Source: Scheffersomyces stipitis CBS 6054 (taxonomy: Eukaryota > Ascomycota > Pichiomycetes > Serinales > Debaryomycetaceae). From it: a DNA stretch of 64,000 nucleotides. The stretch covers positions 1,240,001 through 1,304,000 of the forward strand of contig NC_009046.1 of NCBI RefSeq assembly GCF_000209165.1. Direction: 5' to 3'. The translations under genes and the position numbers were made by a program. Below are positions 8,227 to 19,527 of the stretch, piece by piece (position 1 is the first letter of the stretch; each line of letters starts with the position of its first letter). Under the pieces are notes generated by a model, which was not told where the DNA came from, did no database searches, and was given only the letters and a program-made list of their open reading frames with translations.

Positions 8227-11200
8227 ATGATGTTGCAGTCTCCCACCAGATCCAATGTGGCTGCGAGATACTTGGAATCTATTGGCGATTCTGCCTCTTC
8301 TACTCCGAACAGACTTCCGCTTCAACCAACTTTAAAATACAACCAAACAAGCAAGGAGTCAACCGATTTGGATGTTCTCGCTAAACAGTTGAACGTACCA
8401 ACTTCTCCTACAAAGACAGCTTTCCTCAGAACCAAGTTTGAGTCTCCATCGGCAACAGTATCCTCCTTCAAGACTCCAAGGACAAAGACTTCCTCCAACA
8501 ACAGCAGCAGGAATTCGACACCTCTTAAAAATAGCACAAACCTCAATTTGGAGGCCAAACCAAACTTATCAAAGAATGGCGATCACAGCAATTTGAAACA
8601 TCCTACTAGCTTGTCTCCCTTGAAACAACAGTTGGAAACTCCGTCCAGACCTAAAACCAGACCTTTTTTGTCTTCTCCTAGCAATAGCACATCCAGAGAC
8701 TCTCCAGGTTATGAGTACTTGTGTCGTATCCAGGCTATCAAGAACTGGCTTGAACTTGTGCTCCAGGAGGAAATTAGCCAGCTGCCAGTTGAGTTGATTT
8801 CCTACATTAGAAACGGTATCTTTCTTGCCAAGTTGGCTAATGTTATCTTACCAACAAAGAGAAGAGTATTCACTGAAGACTCGAAACTACAATTCAAACA
8901 TACAGAAAATATCAACCGCTTCTTCCATCTACTTGATTTCATGAATGTGCCTGATTTGTTTACCTTCGAGTTGACCGACCTCTACGATGCAAAAAATGTA
9001 CCCAAGGTATGGTTCTGTTTGCATGCTTTAAGTTACTTGATGAACATGTCCAACTCAGGATACCCCAAAATCGAAAACTTAGTAGATAAACTAGACTTTT
9101 CAGAAGACGATATCAGATCCGCTAATAGAGCTTTGGTAGGAGCTGGTCTACCCAACTTCGCTAGTGCAGACAATGGAAATGATTCAACTAGTAGCGACAA
9201 CACATATATGAACAGAGTAGCTGCTGATTCTCCCATCAAAGTTACAACTTTTTCAGCTTCCAAAGGATCACAATCATCATTCACGAAGAAACAAGACTCG
9301 CATCCAAACCCATTTGAGGATACCACCAAAAGCTCTGCTTCACTCAACAGCTTTCACAAAGAACTCACTAAGAAATCTGTACCATCTACCACTAAGACAC
9401 CATCAACTTTCAAAACACCCATTGCAAGCCAGTCTCGAATTTCAAACTTTTATACTCCAGAACTTGACAGCCATATTGAGAACATAGTCAAGCTTCAGTC
9501 CTTAGCCAGAGGTGCCAATTTCCGATACTCTATGTTTGTGGATAAGATCATGATCAAATCATATTCGGATGAATTCACCTACTTTTTTTCTATTGCCAGA
9601 GGTAAGTTATCCAGAGATAAGACTATTCACAGACATCGTGGGGAATTGATACCCTTCAAGGAAGAAATTGTCCAACTTCAGTCTATTGTCAGAAGAAAAT
9701 TGTATTCCCAAGGAAAGCCTAAGATGGATGGTAACACAGAACGCATAGTTAAATTCCAAAGCAAGATTCGTGGTCTCTTGGAAAGAAGAAGAATCAGTAC
9801 TCTCAAGCTTCAAATGATTGCCCAAAAGGACAATGTATCTGAACTACAAGCCATAATGAAAATGAAAAAAATTCACTACAGGGTTCTGACAGTTTGCCAG
9901 AGTAGATACCAAATTGAACCTAGTGTCCTAGAATTGCAATCTATTTGCCGTCGTCGTTTGCAAGAAAGAAGAGCAGCAAGGCATTTAATTGATGAAGATT
10001 CTATTGTAGAATTCCAGTCTGCTATTCGTTCGCTAAGAATTCGCAACCATATTAGATCTATTCGTTCCACTATTACAAAGCAAATTGAACCACTTGAAGA
10101 ATTGCAGAGCATCGCAAGAGGAGGTTTGGCTAGAAGCAGACTTTGCAATAGTGTTTTGATCACCTTGCTATACGAAGATGAAGTTTTGAATAATTTATAT
10201 GCTGTTTTCAGAGGAAACAAGGTTAGAAAAGAAATGGCTGCGAAAAAGAGTGCACTTCAAAGTGTGAGAAAGTCCTCAATTATACCATTGCAATCAGCTT
10301 TCAGAGGTTTATATTGTAGATTTGAGAAGGATATCAAGCTAGATGATGTGTATTGTGAAGTTGATAGTATTATCCAACTACAGGCAATCCTCAGAGGTGC
10401 CAGAGTCAGAAATGATTCCAGATACATGAAAGAATACTACCAGAAAAACATCAACTCTGTTATCAAGGCTCAATCATTGATCAAGAAAACATTGGTACAA
10501 AATGCTTATAAAACTTTGTTGAACAAGAAGAACCCTCCATTGTCGGTTATTAGAAGATTTGCTTACTTACTTTCAGATAGCGATCTTGATTACCAAGATG
10601 AAATGGAATTATCCGAAGCAAAAGATCAAATTATTGACAGGTCCAGACTGAACGAAGAGTTGGAGAATAGAATCGAAAACTTGGATATCAAGTTGAATCT
10701 CTTGGACAGAAACAAGATAACCGTCGAGGAATTCTTGAAACATAAAAGTAAATTCAAGAATAACAAAGTGAAGGATACCAAGGGTGGAGCTACAACTATG
10801 AAGTGTTTGGAAAGGTTGAACAAATCTTCTAGAGAAAGAGTAGAGTTATACCAGTCTATGTTCTATTTCTTACAGACCAAGCCTATCTACTTTGTCAGGC
10901 TCTACAAGACAATGAGCGTAGAAAAGAATGGATCCAAATTTAACAAGGATTTGCAAAATTTTGTCATGCTGTTGTTCCCTATTAAAGATAGTTCTGTCAA
11001 GCATCATTGCAGAGAAGAATATTACTTCGTCAAATTGATTTCTGAATTAATGAAGAACGACGTCGAAAACAACTCCAGATCAATTAGTGATTTGACGAAG
11101 ACACTGACAACTTTCTGGATTGACTACTTTTTACTTTTCAACAACCACACCTACCAAAGGCAGCATTTAAAGCATTTGGTAGGAAAATTCGTCTATTCTG

Positions 11201-12969
11201 TTATTGAAAGTGATATGCTTGACTTTGAATCTGATCCATCTGAGATCTACGAAGCTATTGTCGAGAGAGAACACAGGGTTAATGGCTTCAGCGAAAGACC
11301 TCGTGGCATTTCTCCACAACATGCTATCAAGGAAGAGGACGTTTCTGCCAAGTTCGTTAACAACTTGATGAATTTGAGAGAAGTGGCAACTGAATTCTTG
11401 AACACCTTAGAATTGTCAGCTGACAGAGTCCCACTCCATGTCAAGGTCATCTGCAAGCAAGCATACGAGCTATCCCAACTTCAATTCCCTGAGAAATCAG
11501 ACCAACAGCATTTAGCTGTGGCAGGAGTGGTATTTATAAAGCACTACATTGCTCCAATTCTACAATTCCCTGAAAACTTTGGCTTCCAGAATAAAGATTT
11601 CTACAATCCAAAGGCTAGAGACAACCTCAAGCATCTCAGCAGAGTGATGCTACAAGTGTTTTCTATGAAACCATTCAGTGACAGCTTCTTGAAACCATTG
11701 AACGACTACGTCACATCTTCTACAGAAATGACTAGACGATTGATAATGAACTTGATTTCAGTTAAGGACTTGGAAAACGAATACGAGCTAGATGACTATA
11801 ACGACATTGTCAGCCACGAGAGACCAAAGCTAACAATGAATGTGAGCAATATGATTCTGTTGGAAAAGATCATCAGTCAACATATAGACCTAATTGCACC
11901 AAGTTCTGATGACCAGTTATACAGGATAAATACCCAATTGGAAGAAGTGGTCAATTCTGCTGATGACTACGTCACTTTGACAGAGTTGGGCTCCATAACC
12001 TTGAACTTGAACCCTGCTACTAAGGAAGATTCGATTGCTGACTCTAAGAACAAGTCTTTGTTCACCCAGGCTAAGAGATGTGTGTTGTACATAATCAGAA
12101 TTCAAGAAGGGAACGGCTTGTTGGACTTGCTTATTTCTGGGATCAAACCAGCAGACGAAATCAAGTTCAGAGAAATAGTCACTGCGGAAAGAAAAGAAAT
12201 GGAACAATCCTCAATCAACGCAAGGAGAAAACCATACTACAAGACGTCATTAGGTGACTTGTCCAAAATAACCTACCACGACTTGAAGAAGATGGCTCTC
12301 GAAATCATATTGAAACTAGAAGTCCTGGCTCAGTTGACTAGAAAGAATTCTTTCCAAGAGCTATTGAACCAAATCGCAATCGATATTAAGACCAAGGATT
12401 CTCAGAGAGTCTCCCGTAAGACACAGTTGGAAATCGCCAATAAGACGTTGTCCAAATTGAAGGAAAAAGAGATCTTCTTGAAGAAACAACTAGCCGACTA
12501 CAATAAGCATGTGGACACTATTCTTTCGCAGCTACAACTGAAACCTAAGGATAGAATGTTGTTCAACATCATTCCTGTTTTCAGTAAGCAATACTTCTAT
12601 CATAGGGAATTAAAAAAGAACAATAGATTACCTCAGTTTGGCTCCTACAAATATTCAGCCAGAAAGTTAGTTGAACAGGGCATCATTATTGACTTTGGTG
12701 GTTTATTGAACAGAGCCCATTCTTCGTCTTCAAAGTTGGATTTCATGTTCTCTTGTCACAAAGCTGGTAAGTTCACTATTGAGGCAGCTAATGGCTCAGT
12801 CACAATACCTGGAGCATGCTACAACATAACGCTTGACGAGTTGTTGAATTACCAATATGAAAACAAGGAGTCTTTTGATGCCTTCGATGGAATGGTGATG
12901 TTCAATACTAACAACTTGGCCGCATTCATATTCAGGAAGTTCTACGACATTAACAGGGACTCAGCTTGA
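8227..12969 (+). CDS. IQG1: IQGAP-family cytokinesis scaffold IQG1
   Basis: The protein has 1,580 residues from the first of two adjacent ATG codons. The order is classic yeast IQGAP: a Ser/Thr/Pro-rich N-terminus with several SP/TP sites (residues 1-155), a calponin-homology domain (about 161-274), a second low-complexity linker, and about eleven degenerate IQ repeats of the form IVxLQSIxRGxxxR (about 417-750). These are followed by a RasGAP-related domain (about 900-1,110) and the RasGAP C-terminal domain (about 1,400-1,575), whose start is marked by FNIIPVFSKQYFYHRELKK. IQGAPs gather actin at the division site through the CH domain, bind calmodulin-type light chains through the IQ repeats and bind Cdc42-type GTPases without acting as GAPs. 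S. cerevisiae Iqg1/Cyk1 is essential for the contractile ring. The gene is convergent with CRN1. Confidence 0.96.
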   Translation: MMLQSPTRSNVAARYLESIGDSASSTPNRLPLQPTLKYNQTSKESTDLDVLAKQLNVPTSPTKTAFLRTKFESPSATVSSFKTPRTKTSSNNSSRNSTPLKNSTNLNLEAKPNLSKNGDHSNLKHPTSLSPLKQQLETPSRPKTRPFLSSPSNSTSRDSPGYEYLCRIQAIKNWLELVLQEEISQLPVELISYIRNGIFLAKLANVILPTKRRVFTEDSKLQFKHTENINRFFHLLDFMNVPDLFTFELTDLYDAKNVPKVWFCLHALSYLMNMSNSGYPKIENLVDKLDFSEDDIRSANRALVGAGLPNFASADNGNDSTSSDNTYMNRVAADSPIKVTTFSASKGSQSSFTKKQDSHPNPFEDTTKSSASLNSFHKELTKKSVPSTTKTPSTFKTPIASQSRISNFYTPELDSHIENIVKLQSLARGANFRYSMFVDKIMIKSYSDEFTYFFSIARGKLSRDKTIHRHRGELIPFKEEIVQLQSIVRRKLYSQGKPKMDGNTERIVKFQSKIRGLLERRRISTLKLQMIAQKDNVSELQAIMKMKKIHYRVLTVCQSRYQIEPSVLELQSICRRRLQERRAARHLIDEDSIVEFQSAIRSLRIRNHIRSIRSTITKQIEPLEELQSIARGGLARSRLCNSVLITLLYEDEVLNNLYAVFRGNKVRKEMAAKKSALQSVRKSSIIPLQSAFRGLYCRFEKDIKLDDVYCEVDSIIQLQAILRGARVRNDSRYMKEYYQKNINSVIKAQSLIKKTLVQNAYKTLLNKKNPPLSVIRRFAYLLSDSDLDYQDEMELSEAKDQIIDRSRLNEELENRIENLDIKLNLLDRNKITVEEFLKHKSKFKNNKVKDTKGGATTMKCLERLNKSSRERVELYQSMFYFLQTKPIYFVRLYKTMSVEKNGSKFNKDLQNFVMLLFPIKDSSVKHHCREEYYFVKLISELMKNDVENNSRSISDLTKTLTTFWIDYFLLFNNHTYQRQHLKHLVGKFVYSVIESDMLDFESDPSEIYEAIVEREHRVNGFSERPRGISPQHAIKEEDVSAKFVNNLMNLREVATEFLNTLELSADRVPLHVKVICKQAYELSQLQFPEKSDQQHLAVAGVVFIKHYIAPILQFPENFGFQNKDFYNPKARDNLKHLSRVMLQVFSMKPFSDSFLKPLNDYVTSSTEMTRRLIMNLISVKDLENEYELDDYNDIVSHERPKLTMNVSNMILLEKIISQHIDLIAPSSDDQLYRINTQLEEVVNSADDYVTLTELGSITLNLNPATKEDSIADSKNKSLFTQAKRCVLYIIRIQEGNGLLDLLISGIKPADEIKFREIVTAERKEMEQSSINARRKPYYKTSLGDLSKITYHDLKKMALEIILKLEVLAQLTRKNSFQELLNQIAIDIKTKDSQRVSRKTQLEIANKTLSKLKEKEIFLKKQLADYNKHVDTILSQLQLKPKDRMLFNIIPVFSKQYFYHRELKKNNRLPQFGSYKYSARKLVEQGIIIDFGGLLNRAHSSSSKLDFMFSCHKAGKFTIEAANGSVTIPGACYNITLDELLNYQYENKESFDAFDGMVMFNTNNLAAFIFRKFYDINRDSA

Positions 12970-13026
12970 ATTGTTATATTGATTTGACAACATATAGATC
13001 CTTTAAATAGTACAGTAATAGAGTCC

Positions 13027-15083
13027 TTATTTCTTCAAGAGCTCATCAATCTTCTTTTCCAAAGAAGTTAATCTCTCGTCCTTCTCTAAACCGGCTTCCG
13101 TCAACTTCAAAATGTGAGCTTCTAAGTTTTCAACAATACCATGTAATTTCTCAACTGTAGCCTTCAAAGTTGGAGCTCCTGTACCAGCCTTAGGAGTAGC
13201 AGCTGGTGTGACAACAGAAGAAGCGGCGGGCGTAGAAGCTGAGGAAGGAGCCTTTTCAGAAATCAGACTGACAGACTTGATAGAAGAAACTTCAGAAACA
13301 GGAGCTTCAACCTTGACCTCAGGTTCGACTTCCTTCGTCTCTTCAGCCTTATCAGCAGCAGCAACAACAGTAGTTGTTAAGTCTTCTGGTTCTTTCTTTA
13401 CTTCTACCTTTGGTTCTGCTACTATTTCCTTGGTCTTGATTGTTTCTTCCTTCTTGATTTCCGGTTTAGGAGATTCATATGGCTTCTTGACTTCTTCCCA
13501 TTCATCCTTGTCATCACTAGGAGGTGGTACTTCGTCCTCATCGTCTGATTGATCTGCTACCTTGTTTAATAAGTTGTTGACATCGTCAGAAGACTTCAAC
13601 AACTCGTCTACATTTTTGGAGCTAGAAGGAGTGGATTCCCTTACTGATTCCTTTGGAATAGAAACTTCTTTCTTCTCCGGTGCCGCCTTCTTTTCTTCTA
13701 CTTCTTTCGCCTTTTCTGCTTCCTTCGACTCAGAAATGTGAGTCAAGGGCTTGGAATCAGTGATAGTTGGCTCAGAACCTTCGAAAAGAGCTTCCATACT
13801 CATCAACAAGGGACCATTGACTTCCTTGCCACCGATCCATTCCTCAGCACTAAGGGCAGCCTTGTGGGAGGGACAGTCTGGATAAATATCGTCCTGGAAT
13901 AGCTCCGATCTTCTTGGAACTATAAAGGAAATTGGCTCAATAGAGTGGTCATTGACAGTCTTGAAAGACTTCAACACTTCGCATTCCTTGACATTTACAG
14001 AAGACTTTGGTGCAACTGCAAATCCTCTCTGAGGATCAGTCGAGCCGTATTGTGACAACTCGTACAAGATATCGTTCTCGTATTCGTAGTAACGGATGTT
14101 ACCATCACCTTTACCGGCCAAGTACAAGATGGAAGTAGAGTCATCAAAAATAGGAATTAATACTCCCGAAGAAGCATCAATGACCAAGAAACCATCAATG
14201 GGACCCTTGTCAATGTTGTTAACATCCCAAATACCAACCTGACGATCAGACAATCTTGAAAAACCAGTGGTAACAATTCTGTCGGTATTTCCTAACCAGG
14301 CAACTCTCGAAGGTTTAGCTCCAGTATGACCAGGACCTTCAGAAATAATCTTACCGGATCGGATATCCCAGATTCTCAACTTCTTGTCTCTGGAAGTCGT
14401 AGCTAAAAGAGAACCATTGTAGTTGAAAGCAAAAGAAGTAACCAAATCTTTGTGCTGTAACGTGATCTCGTCTTTGCCAGTCTCAACGTTCCAGATCTTG
14501 ACCGAGTAATCCAAGGAAGAAGAGGCAAGAATGTTTTCAGCACATGGATGATACTCTACTAAGCCAACCTTTCTGGTGTGACCTGACAAAACTTTGATTG
14601 GCTCTGTGACATCCTTGACTTCGTCGTTTTCGTCAAGGTACTTGTGAAACGAGTAGTCTTCCGGAATCTCCCAGATCAAGATCTTTCCATCGTCAGAGCA
14701 AGATGCCAATTGTCTACTGTTGAAAGGATTGAAGGCGGTGTCCAAAACAGGACCCTTATGGCCCCTAAAAAGAGAAACAGTATCAGGAGCTTTTCCGACT
14801 TCTTCCACAGGAATCACAGCAAAGGCTCCTCCTCCAGAAGCATCCCAATTGACGGACAAGTACTTGCCGTTAGATTGGATGATATTAGAATCCCAGGCGT
14901 TCTTGGTGATTTTCAAGTTTTCATAACTCAATTCCCTCTTGGCTGGTTGTCCGAAGACGTGACGGTACTTAGAAGCTCTCACAAACTTTCCACTTGAGGA
15001 ATGCTCTGTTAGTAAAAGTAAAGACGTTGGAGTATACCGAGTCGATTGAACGACCACAACGGCAGAAATCACACATACCTCAT
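13027..15083 (-). CDS. CRN1: Coronin CRN1, one intron after 5 coding bases
   Basis: I model the gene as complement(join(13027..14992,15079..15083)), encoding 656 residues. Exon 1 is only ATGAG; joined to exon 2 it yields MSGKFVRASKYRHVFGQ, the coronin N-terminal signature. Without the intron the frame would begin at a non-ATG codon with about 30 unrelated residues. Order: coronin signature, WD40 propeller (about 30-390, with HxxxVxxxxxxP and W-D/E repeats), an acidic Lys/Glu/Pro/Ser-rich linker (about 420-600) with a PPPSDDKDEWEEV segment like the acidic Arp2/3-binding motifs of yeast coronin, and a C-terminal coiled coil (about 620-656) ending LTSLEKKIDELLKK. Coronin bundles actin filaments, regulates Arp2/3 at cortical patches and links to microtubules. 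The length is close to S. cerevisiae Crn1. Confidence 0.95.
14993..15078 (-). other. CRN1: CRN1 intron (86 nt)
   Basis: The donor is GTATGT at 15078-15073. The branch point TACTAAC is complementary to 15008-15014. The acceptor ends CTCAAG at 14993; an AG directly after the branch point is probably too close to be used. Removing it splits a Ser codon (AG|T) and restores the conserved MSGKFV start. Confidence 0.92.
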
Positions 15084-15820
15084 GTTAGAATAATTGGGTG
15101 GAATGTATGGCCAAATCTGTATTTACTTTGCGGACGGAAAGACGATTTTTCACTCATTGAAGTGCTCCGTAGTGTTGTCCAGAATCCCCAGCATACAACC
15201 TGGAATTGCGGGTGAGGAATGCAGTCACGTGCGGCTACACACGCGCCTCGTTTCTTGTAGTTGCAGGAATCACCCATAATATACGATAAGTTCCTCAGTT
15301 GTATAGATAGAATGGCAGTAGAATAGCCGATGGAGGCCACGGAAAGACTTAAAGACCGAGAGAGAAAGATCGGCTGACTTGAAAGAGTGAAAAATTAGTG
15401 AGAATTTGCTGTGGAATTTGTGATTGCCTGTTTGTCTTTATTGAAAGCTTTTCATACTGAAAGGTGATTGATCTTTTCGTGAAATCGAGCATCTCTTCCT
15501 AATGAGTTCAAGAAATCATTCTTCTTGGTCTTGGAATGGTAATTGTGGAATTTGAGATTTCAGGCTCCTGTTTCGCCTGCTTTTTCAACCCTCTATTTTT
15601 TGAGAAAGAAGAAAGATATCTTTCCAGAATTGAGGGTTGCAAATAAACCAACTCAAATGTAAGCAGAGTGATGTGTGCAGGATGTCTCGATTGACATTTT
15701 TCGAAATATGAATCAAGACGACATTTTTCACCTAGTAGTTCATCTTGCTTTGTCAACTCTCCTGAGAAACGGCAGTAGTCTAACATTACCGAGATTCAGA
15801 GACCCTGAGTACAGTTGAAA
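15084..15820. other. Divergent promoter region of CRN1 and BOL3
   Basis: This 737 bp stretch lies between two divergently transcribed genes. It has a TCACGTG site (15225-15231) and a TGAAAAATT element near 15387. An ATG-initiated 92-codon frame (15508-15786 minus) begins 34 bp from the BOL3 start; it has no recognisable domain and I do not call it. Confidence 0.5.
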
Positions 15821-16162
15821 ATGTTCAGAAATATCATTCGAAGAAATGCTTCTTCTTTTTCAGTCGGACACAGCATGAAAATGGCAAGAACCTTGGCTCC
15901 AGTGCGATTCTACTCTCTGGTAGAGCCTCCTATGGATGAGTACGAGAAGAAGATCTACGGGATATTGAAGCTGGAGTTTGAGCCCAAGCTGCTCCTGGTG
16001 AAGGATGTTTCTGGTGGTTGTGGTTCGATGTTTGCCATCGTTGTCGAGAGCGAGAGATTCAAGGGAATTCCTATGATCAAGCAGCACAGATTGGTCAATG
16101 AGACTTTGAAGGATGAGATAGCCCAATGGCACGGATTACAGTTGAAGACAAAGTCTGTGTAA
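15821..16162 (+). CDS. BOL3: Mitochondrial BolA-like protein BOL3
   Basis: The protein has 113 residues from the ATG at 15821; the frame extends two codons upstream only to a TTG. The first 35 residues (MFRNIIRRNASSF...) are basic and hydroxylated, a mitochondrial targeting sequence. The BolA fold follows: a KL...EPKLLLVKDVSGGCGSMFAIVVESERF core, then KQHRLVNETLKDE and a final WHGLQLKT. The invariant Cys in GGCGSMF and the C-terminal His are the residues that hold a [2Fe-2S] cluster with monothiol glutaredoxin. BOL3 helps deliver 4Fe-4S clusters to mitochondrial targets such as lipoate synthase and complex II. This agrees with the size and layout of S. cerevisiae Bol3 (Aim1). Confidence 0.9.
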   Translation: MFRNIIRRNASSFSVGHSMKMARTLAPVRFYSLVEPPMDEYEKKIYGILKLEFEPKLLLVKDVSGGCGSMFAIVVESERFKGIPMIKQHRLVNETLKDEIAQWHGLQLKTKSV

Positions 16163-16627
16163 AGAAAGGAATCAGAAATGGTTATCGTTGTAGATTTAAG
16201 TAATTTAAGACGAAAGTCACACGCAAATACTTGTACATATTGATCATACAGAAGTCTTGATACACTTTAATCAAAATCTCATACTAGTAGCATTACGTAA
16301 ACGTCAACTATGATGTCTAATACAGCATCAAGGACAACAGATATGTATCTTTGATTGACTTCATTCTGCATCACTTAACAAGATATAACAGAACATTTAG
16401 TCATAATAGAAGAGAGTTTCAAGAGTGATGACAAGAACCAAATATCTTCATAGCATCAAAGTAATTGTATGCATGAGAACGAAATGAAAGGTAGATCATG
16501 TGAACTACGATTTCCATGGCAATACCAATTGTGATACGTCATGTTACCTATGCCATTGACTACAATTCTACGATGATTTCTAAGATTAGTAATGTATGAT
16601 TGTATAGTATGAAGACAATTAGTGAGA
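16163..16627. other. Convergent 3' region of BOL3 and PRT1
   Basis: This 465 bp A/T-rich stretch carries the 3' ends of two converging genes. It has many TAG/TATA-like polyadenylation-type words. I see no coding sequence or RNA gene. Confidence 0.55.
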
Positions 16628-18766
16628 TTACTCAACAATCTCTTCCTTCTCTTCAATGATCTCCTCCTTGATCTCTTCAATGATTTCAGCTTGAACCTCA
16701 TTAGCCTTGACAGCCTTGCTGGCGTGTTTAGCTCTGTAGGCTTTCCAGTCTTCCAAGGCTCTTCTTCTGGCATAGATCAATTCTCTAAGAGCAGCATCAG
16801 CTTCCATGGCGTCAGACTCTTCGAATTGAGCACTGTACTCACGCAAGTTGGCTCTGACCTTCTTTCTGTCGGCAGAGTTCAACAAAGAGGCTGGTCTTGG
16901 TCTCCAGATAAATTCCTTGAATTGATCGATGGAGTCATCTCTCAACAAGTTACCTGTGAACTCGTATAACTTGTAACCGTTTTCGATAGTATGTAACCAC
17001 GAAGACGACCAAGTTGCTACAAATCTACCAGATGGGTCCCAACTGATGTTCGTCATACCAGAGAACTTGTCATTCTTCAACAACTTGACGTTAGCTGGAG
17101 CGTTCTTGTTAGAGTCATCAAACGAAACATCAAAGAACTCGATCTCACCGTTACTTCTGGAGATGGTGGCTACAACAACATATCTACCCTTTGGTGACCA
17201 GAAGACAGTGTTAGAGTGCTTGTCAGTAATGGTCTTGTACGACTTGTATACAGATGTGGCAGACTTACCCTTACCATTCACATCTGGAGCGTAGAAGTCA
17301 ATGATATTCTTAGGGATGGCGGAGTTGAGGTTGCCATCGTCTAATCTGGAGATGATAACAAATCTCTCGGACTTTGGTTCCCAGGCGAAGTTGATAACGA
17401 TTTCCTTCAACTCCAATTTCTCTACAGGGATGTCCTTTTCAGTGGTCTTGAAGAACTCTAAGTTGGTAAAGATGGTCTTACCAGACTTGGTATGACGGTC
17501 TACCTTTACACACAAGAGTTTACCTTCGCTTTGCCAGTGCATCTTACAGTCGCTAACCTGGAACAAGTTGACGGTTCTGAGGATCTGTCTCGTTGGAATT
17601 TGCATCACAGCGACTCTAGCAGTTTGGTTACTGGATTCAGGAGTCCAGTACGACAACAAGTGGTGGCCGTTCTCGGACTTGTTATTGGCAAGATGGACGC
17701 CAGCAGGTGCCCACTCAAAGTCGACAATGTCGTCAATCTTGATCAACTTCTTGTCCAACAACTGGAACGATGGGGTTTCGTAAACAGCTAAAGCACCAGG
17801 ACCTTGACGAGCACAGTACTTATCGTCATGGGACCATTTGACCAATGGCCATGGCATTTCCTTCTGTCCTTCTAAGTGGGGAGGCAAGGCAAAAGTTCTA
17901 GCTGGTTCACCAGTGGTCAAGTCCCAGATGACCAACTTGTGGCCATAAGACTCTGGTCCAAAGGGGAAAACAGCTCTTTCAGCAGCAGAATCAGGTGCAG
18001 TGATCGGAAGTGGCGACAAAGTCACCATATACTTTTCGTTGGGGGAAAAGTCAACCAAACGGACTTGGTTGTGCATGAATTTGTCAATGCTGGAGAAATC
18101 AGCTCCCCCCCAAGACTGAACACCCTGGGGATGGATAGAGAACAAGTAGGTACCCTTTGGAGAGAACTTGGCGTATTTCGAGGTGAAGAACTTTCTTGGC
18201 TCAAAGACAGGTTCGGGGTCGCTCTTCTTCTTGTTCCAGAAAACACCAAATGTCTCAGAATGGTGCAAGGCTATTTGGTCTCTGCCCTGAGGATCCTGAA
18301 GCCATGACTTCAAGTAGCCGTGGCTCTTGAATGGAGGTAACTCTGGTTCTACAAATTCGGCAGCAACATTGCCTTCTACACCGTATTTCTCGATATCAGA
18401 CAATCTGTTGACAAGCAATCTGTGCTTCTGATCTAACTTTTTGCCATGCAACTGCTTGATTGCAGCTTCGGCCATTTCCGAAGTTTCAAACTGAACAAAC
18501 AAGTAACCCTTCGATTTTCCGTCTTCCAAAGGCATGTAAATTCCTTCGTCGCCTTCAACAACCTTTCCTACAGTGTTGAACAACTTCTTTAAGACCTTGA
18601 TCAATACAGGGACCTTGGCCTCTGGTGCAATTGGGGCACCGTCTACTACAACATAATTGTCTAAGCCGACATCGACTTCATATTGCTCTTCCAAGTCGGA
18701 AAAGTCAATGTCGTCCAAGTTAACTTGCTTCTCAAGCTCGTGATACTCAGCTTCTGTCAAGGACAT
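16628..18766 (-). CDS. PRT1: Translation initiation factor eIF3b, PRT1
   Basis: The protein has 712 residues from the ATG at 18766. The order is an acidic N-terminus, an RNA-recognition motif (about 38-125, with NYVVVDGAP as RNP2 and GYLFVQFE as RNP1), then a long WD-like/eIF2A-type propeller (about 150-640) with [19 protein letters not shown]-like and [12 protein letters not shown] elements, and a charged helical C-terminus ending in Glu/Ile repeats. eIF3b is the scaffold of the eIF3 complex on the 40S subunit: the RRM binds eIF3j and eIF3a, and the C-terminal helix binds eIF3i and eIF3g. The length is close to S. cerevisiae Prt1. Two AATTTTTCA-type elements lie 66-112 bp upstream. Confidence 0.97.
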   Translation of the reverse strand: MSLTEAEYHELEKQVNLDDIDFSDLEEQYEVDVGLDNYVVVDGAPIAPEAKVPVLIKVLKKLFNTVGKVVEGDEGIYMPLEDGKSKGYLFVQFETSEMAEAAIKQLHGKKLDQKHRLLVNRLSDIEKYGVEGNVAAEFVEPELPPFKSHGYLKSWLQDPQGRDQIALHHSETFGVFWNKKKSDPEPVFEPRKFFTSKYAKFSPKGTYLFSIHPQGVQSWGGADFSSIDKFMHNQVRLVDFSPNEKYMVTLSPLPITAPDSAAERAVFPFGPESYGHKLVIWDLTTGEPARTFALPPHLEGQKEMPWPLVKWSHDDKYCARQGPGALAVYETPSFQLLDKKLIKIDDIVDFEWAPAGVHLANNKSENGHHLLSYWTPESSNQTARVAVMQIPTRQILRTVNLFQVSDCKMHWQSEGKLLCVKVDRHTKSGKTIFTNLEFFKTTEKDIPVEKLELKEIVINFAWEPKSERFVIISRLDDGNLNSAIPKNIIDFYAPDVNGKGKSATSVYKSYKTITDKHSNTVFWSPKGRYVVVATISRSNGEIEFFDVSFDDSNKNAPANVKLLKNDKFSGMTNISWDPSGRFVATWSSSWLHTIENGYKLYEFTGNLLRDDSIDQFKEFIWRPRPASLLNSADRKKVRANLREYSAQFEESDAMEADAALRELIYARRRALEDWKAYRAKHASKAVKANEVQAEIIEEIKEEIIEEKEEIVE

Positions 18767-18833
18767 TCTGGAATATTGCTGTATCTCTTATTGAATAATA
18801 CAGAGTAGAAGATTGTTGAATTGTACAATAAAT

Positions 18834-18877
18834 AATTTTTCAGTCTGTGTACTCTGATCCGCGTTGAAAATTTTTCA
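18834..18877 (-). promoter_or_regulatory. PRT1: Two RRPE-like elements upstream of PRT1
   Basis: On the coding strand, CTGAAAAATT lies at 18843-18834 and TGAAAAATTTTCA at 18877-18865, about 68-112 bp before the start codon. They match the ribosomal RNA processing element core (AAAAATTT), which in yeasts marks ribosome-production and translation genes. The first lies inside a 16-bp word also found before IFM1. Confidence 0.6.
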
Positions 18878-19527
18878 GATACGTGTGTTTACCAGGATTA
18901 TAAGAATGGGTGCAAAATAGTGGATAGAATGAATATAAGGAAATAAAAAATGTACATGTAGAGATTAATAATTATTGGAACTCACATATTCCACTCCATT
19001 CTTCTTCGAGTAGCGTAACTTCTTATCTTCAACTTTTTATTCTTTTTTTCTCTTTTTTTATGTACGTTCTTTTCTGTTCTCATTGTTGGCTGCGAAAGAT
19101 ATACAACTCTTTTTTCTAACCTCCTCTACCATAACTTCTATCAAATGAACCATACTTGATTAATTACAAACGTTTAAACCTATTCAAGCTTTGAGGATTC
19201 TTTTACATCTCATATATCCTCATCTCGACAGCGCAAATCGCATGCACAACACTGTTGCTTGATTAGCGTCTTGTACGTCCTGAACACTCACAGAAAAGGT
19301 ATTATACTTAGTCAGTGGAGGACTAGTATGTGAACCGTTAATAACAGATTGTGATACCTACTTCAATATCCATTCATGGAAACAATCTGTCAATTAACTA
19401 TTGGGAAGATGAATATAAGTCTCAGTACTACTTGTTGACATTTAGACACTACTCTATTAAAGACGAATAGCTGAATCTTTGCTGGTTGAATTGGCTCTAA
19501 TCTAATCTTATTTCATGACTCATTACT
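18878..19527. other. PRT1 distal promoter and SPC72 3' region
   Basis: Together with the PRT1 motifs this makes a 761 bp gap between two genes on the same strand. It has A/T-rich DNA, a T-rich tract near 19040-19060 and no frame worth calling. Confidence 0.5.

Noticed and set aside
15508..15786. 92-codon ATG frame in the BOL3/CRN1 promoter
   Set aside because: It would share a 34 bp promoter with BOL3 and has no domain; probably chance.
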